A model generated the notes under the pieces. The model was not told the origin of the DNA. It saw only the letters and a program-made list of their open reading frames with translations, and searched no databases. A program made the position numbers and the translations under genes. Below are positions 38,636 through 38,881 of a stretch of 38,881 nucleotides of DNA, one piece after another. Source of the stretch: Nocardia uniformis NBRC 13702 (GTDB taxonomy: Bacteria; Actinomycetota; Actinomycetes; Mycobacteriales; Mycobacteriaceae); contig NZ_BDCE01000118.1 of the NCBI RefSeq assembly GCF_001613345.1, positions 1-38,881 on the forward strand. The letters run 5' to 3'. Every line of letters begins with the position of its first letter. Positions within the stretch are counted from its first letter, which is position 1.

Positions 38636-38670
38636 TGCTGCCCCGCCACTGCTACCGTGGCGGGGCAGCA
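38636..38670 (+). terminator. HNH gene terminator
   Basis: A perfect 14-bp stem, TGCTGCCCCGCCAC and its complement, with a seven-base loop, 12 bases after the stop codon. Confidence 0.85.
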
Positions 38671-38881
38671 TCCTCATGTCCGGCGAGCTTCCCACCGATC
38701 TATCGATGCCTTTCCCCTCAAACCCATCACTGCGGTCCGTGATTTGGCCGGACCAACCAGAGTTGGTTCCGCAATCGAGCGGCTGTATTGCGCGCCTCCC
38801 CCGTCCGCATCCGAATAATTGGACGTGGCCCGTGCCATCGCGTTGCGGCAGGGTCACGGCGACTCGGCCCCGCCAACAGGC

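Noticed and set aside
1..38881. tRNA, rRNA, prophage or IS element
   Set aside because: No cloverleaf, rRNA segment, transposase, integrase or structural phage gene was seen on either strand.

Overview
The window is high-GC actinobacterial chromosome, most likely Nocardia or a close mycolate-containing relative. The gene order rpsA, coaE, a reverse-strand gene of unknown function, uvrB, a universal stress protein and uvrA follows the Mycobacterium tuberculosis order Rv1630, Rv1631, Rv1632c, Rv1633, Rv1636, Rv1638. The RpsA, UvrB and UvrA sequences are close to the mycobacterial ones. Lineage-specific genes have been inserted between these core markers. There is no prophage, IS element, CRISPR array, tRNA or rRNA that I can support.

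Layout. 1-3.1 kb: two tandem LuxR-type regulators that align without gaps, separated by a small ferredoxin-fold protein gene. 3.1-6.4 kb: a methyltransferase divergent from rpsA, a strong terminator, then a MazEF-like toxin-antitoxin pair. 6.4-11.6 kb: coaE with a shortened C-terminal GrpB domain, two DUF402 paralogues flanking a secreted Ig-like protein, peptide deformylase (def), a secreted CAP-domain protein and a small helical protein. 11.9-17.3 kb: a giant single-chain acyl-CoA carboxylase. 17.8-20.6 kb: a TetR regulator and uvrB. 21.1-24.1 kb: a VOC protein divergent from an AraC regulator with an internal tandem repeat, DoxX, a tiny self-contained transcription unit, and the stress protein. 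24.3-28.8 kb: a decayed gene, intergenic repeats, and a likely operon of diguanylate cyclase, ABM monooxygenase and HelD. 29.0-33.1 kb: an orphan ketosynthase, a DosS/DevS-type haem sensor kinase and, divergent from it, a ribosome hibernation factor. 33.2-36.3 kb: uvrA with a lysine-rich tail. 37.2-38.6 kb: a 13E12/DUF222 HNH nuclease.

Regulation is the most informative layer. Both uvrB and uvrA carry a perfect match to the mycobacterial RecA-independent (PafBC-type) damage promoter, while the HNH gene carries a 15/16 match to the mycobacterial LexA box across its start codon, so both branches of the DNA-damage response appear in one window. A DosR-like half-site lies between the haem kinase and the hibernation factor, which suggests a dormancy module. 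At least seven genes have a TANNNT -10 element 6-7 nt before the start codon, which predicts leaderless transcripts.

I found no clear new multi-gene system. The best candidates for something undescribed are the 19-codon unit with palindrome and terminator at 23259-23425, the paired covarying operators of the LuxR paralogues, and the repeat-bearing or tailed versions of AraC and UvrA.
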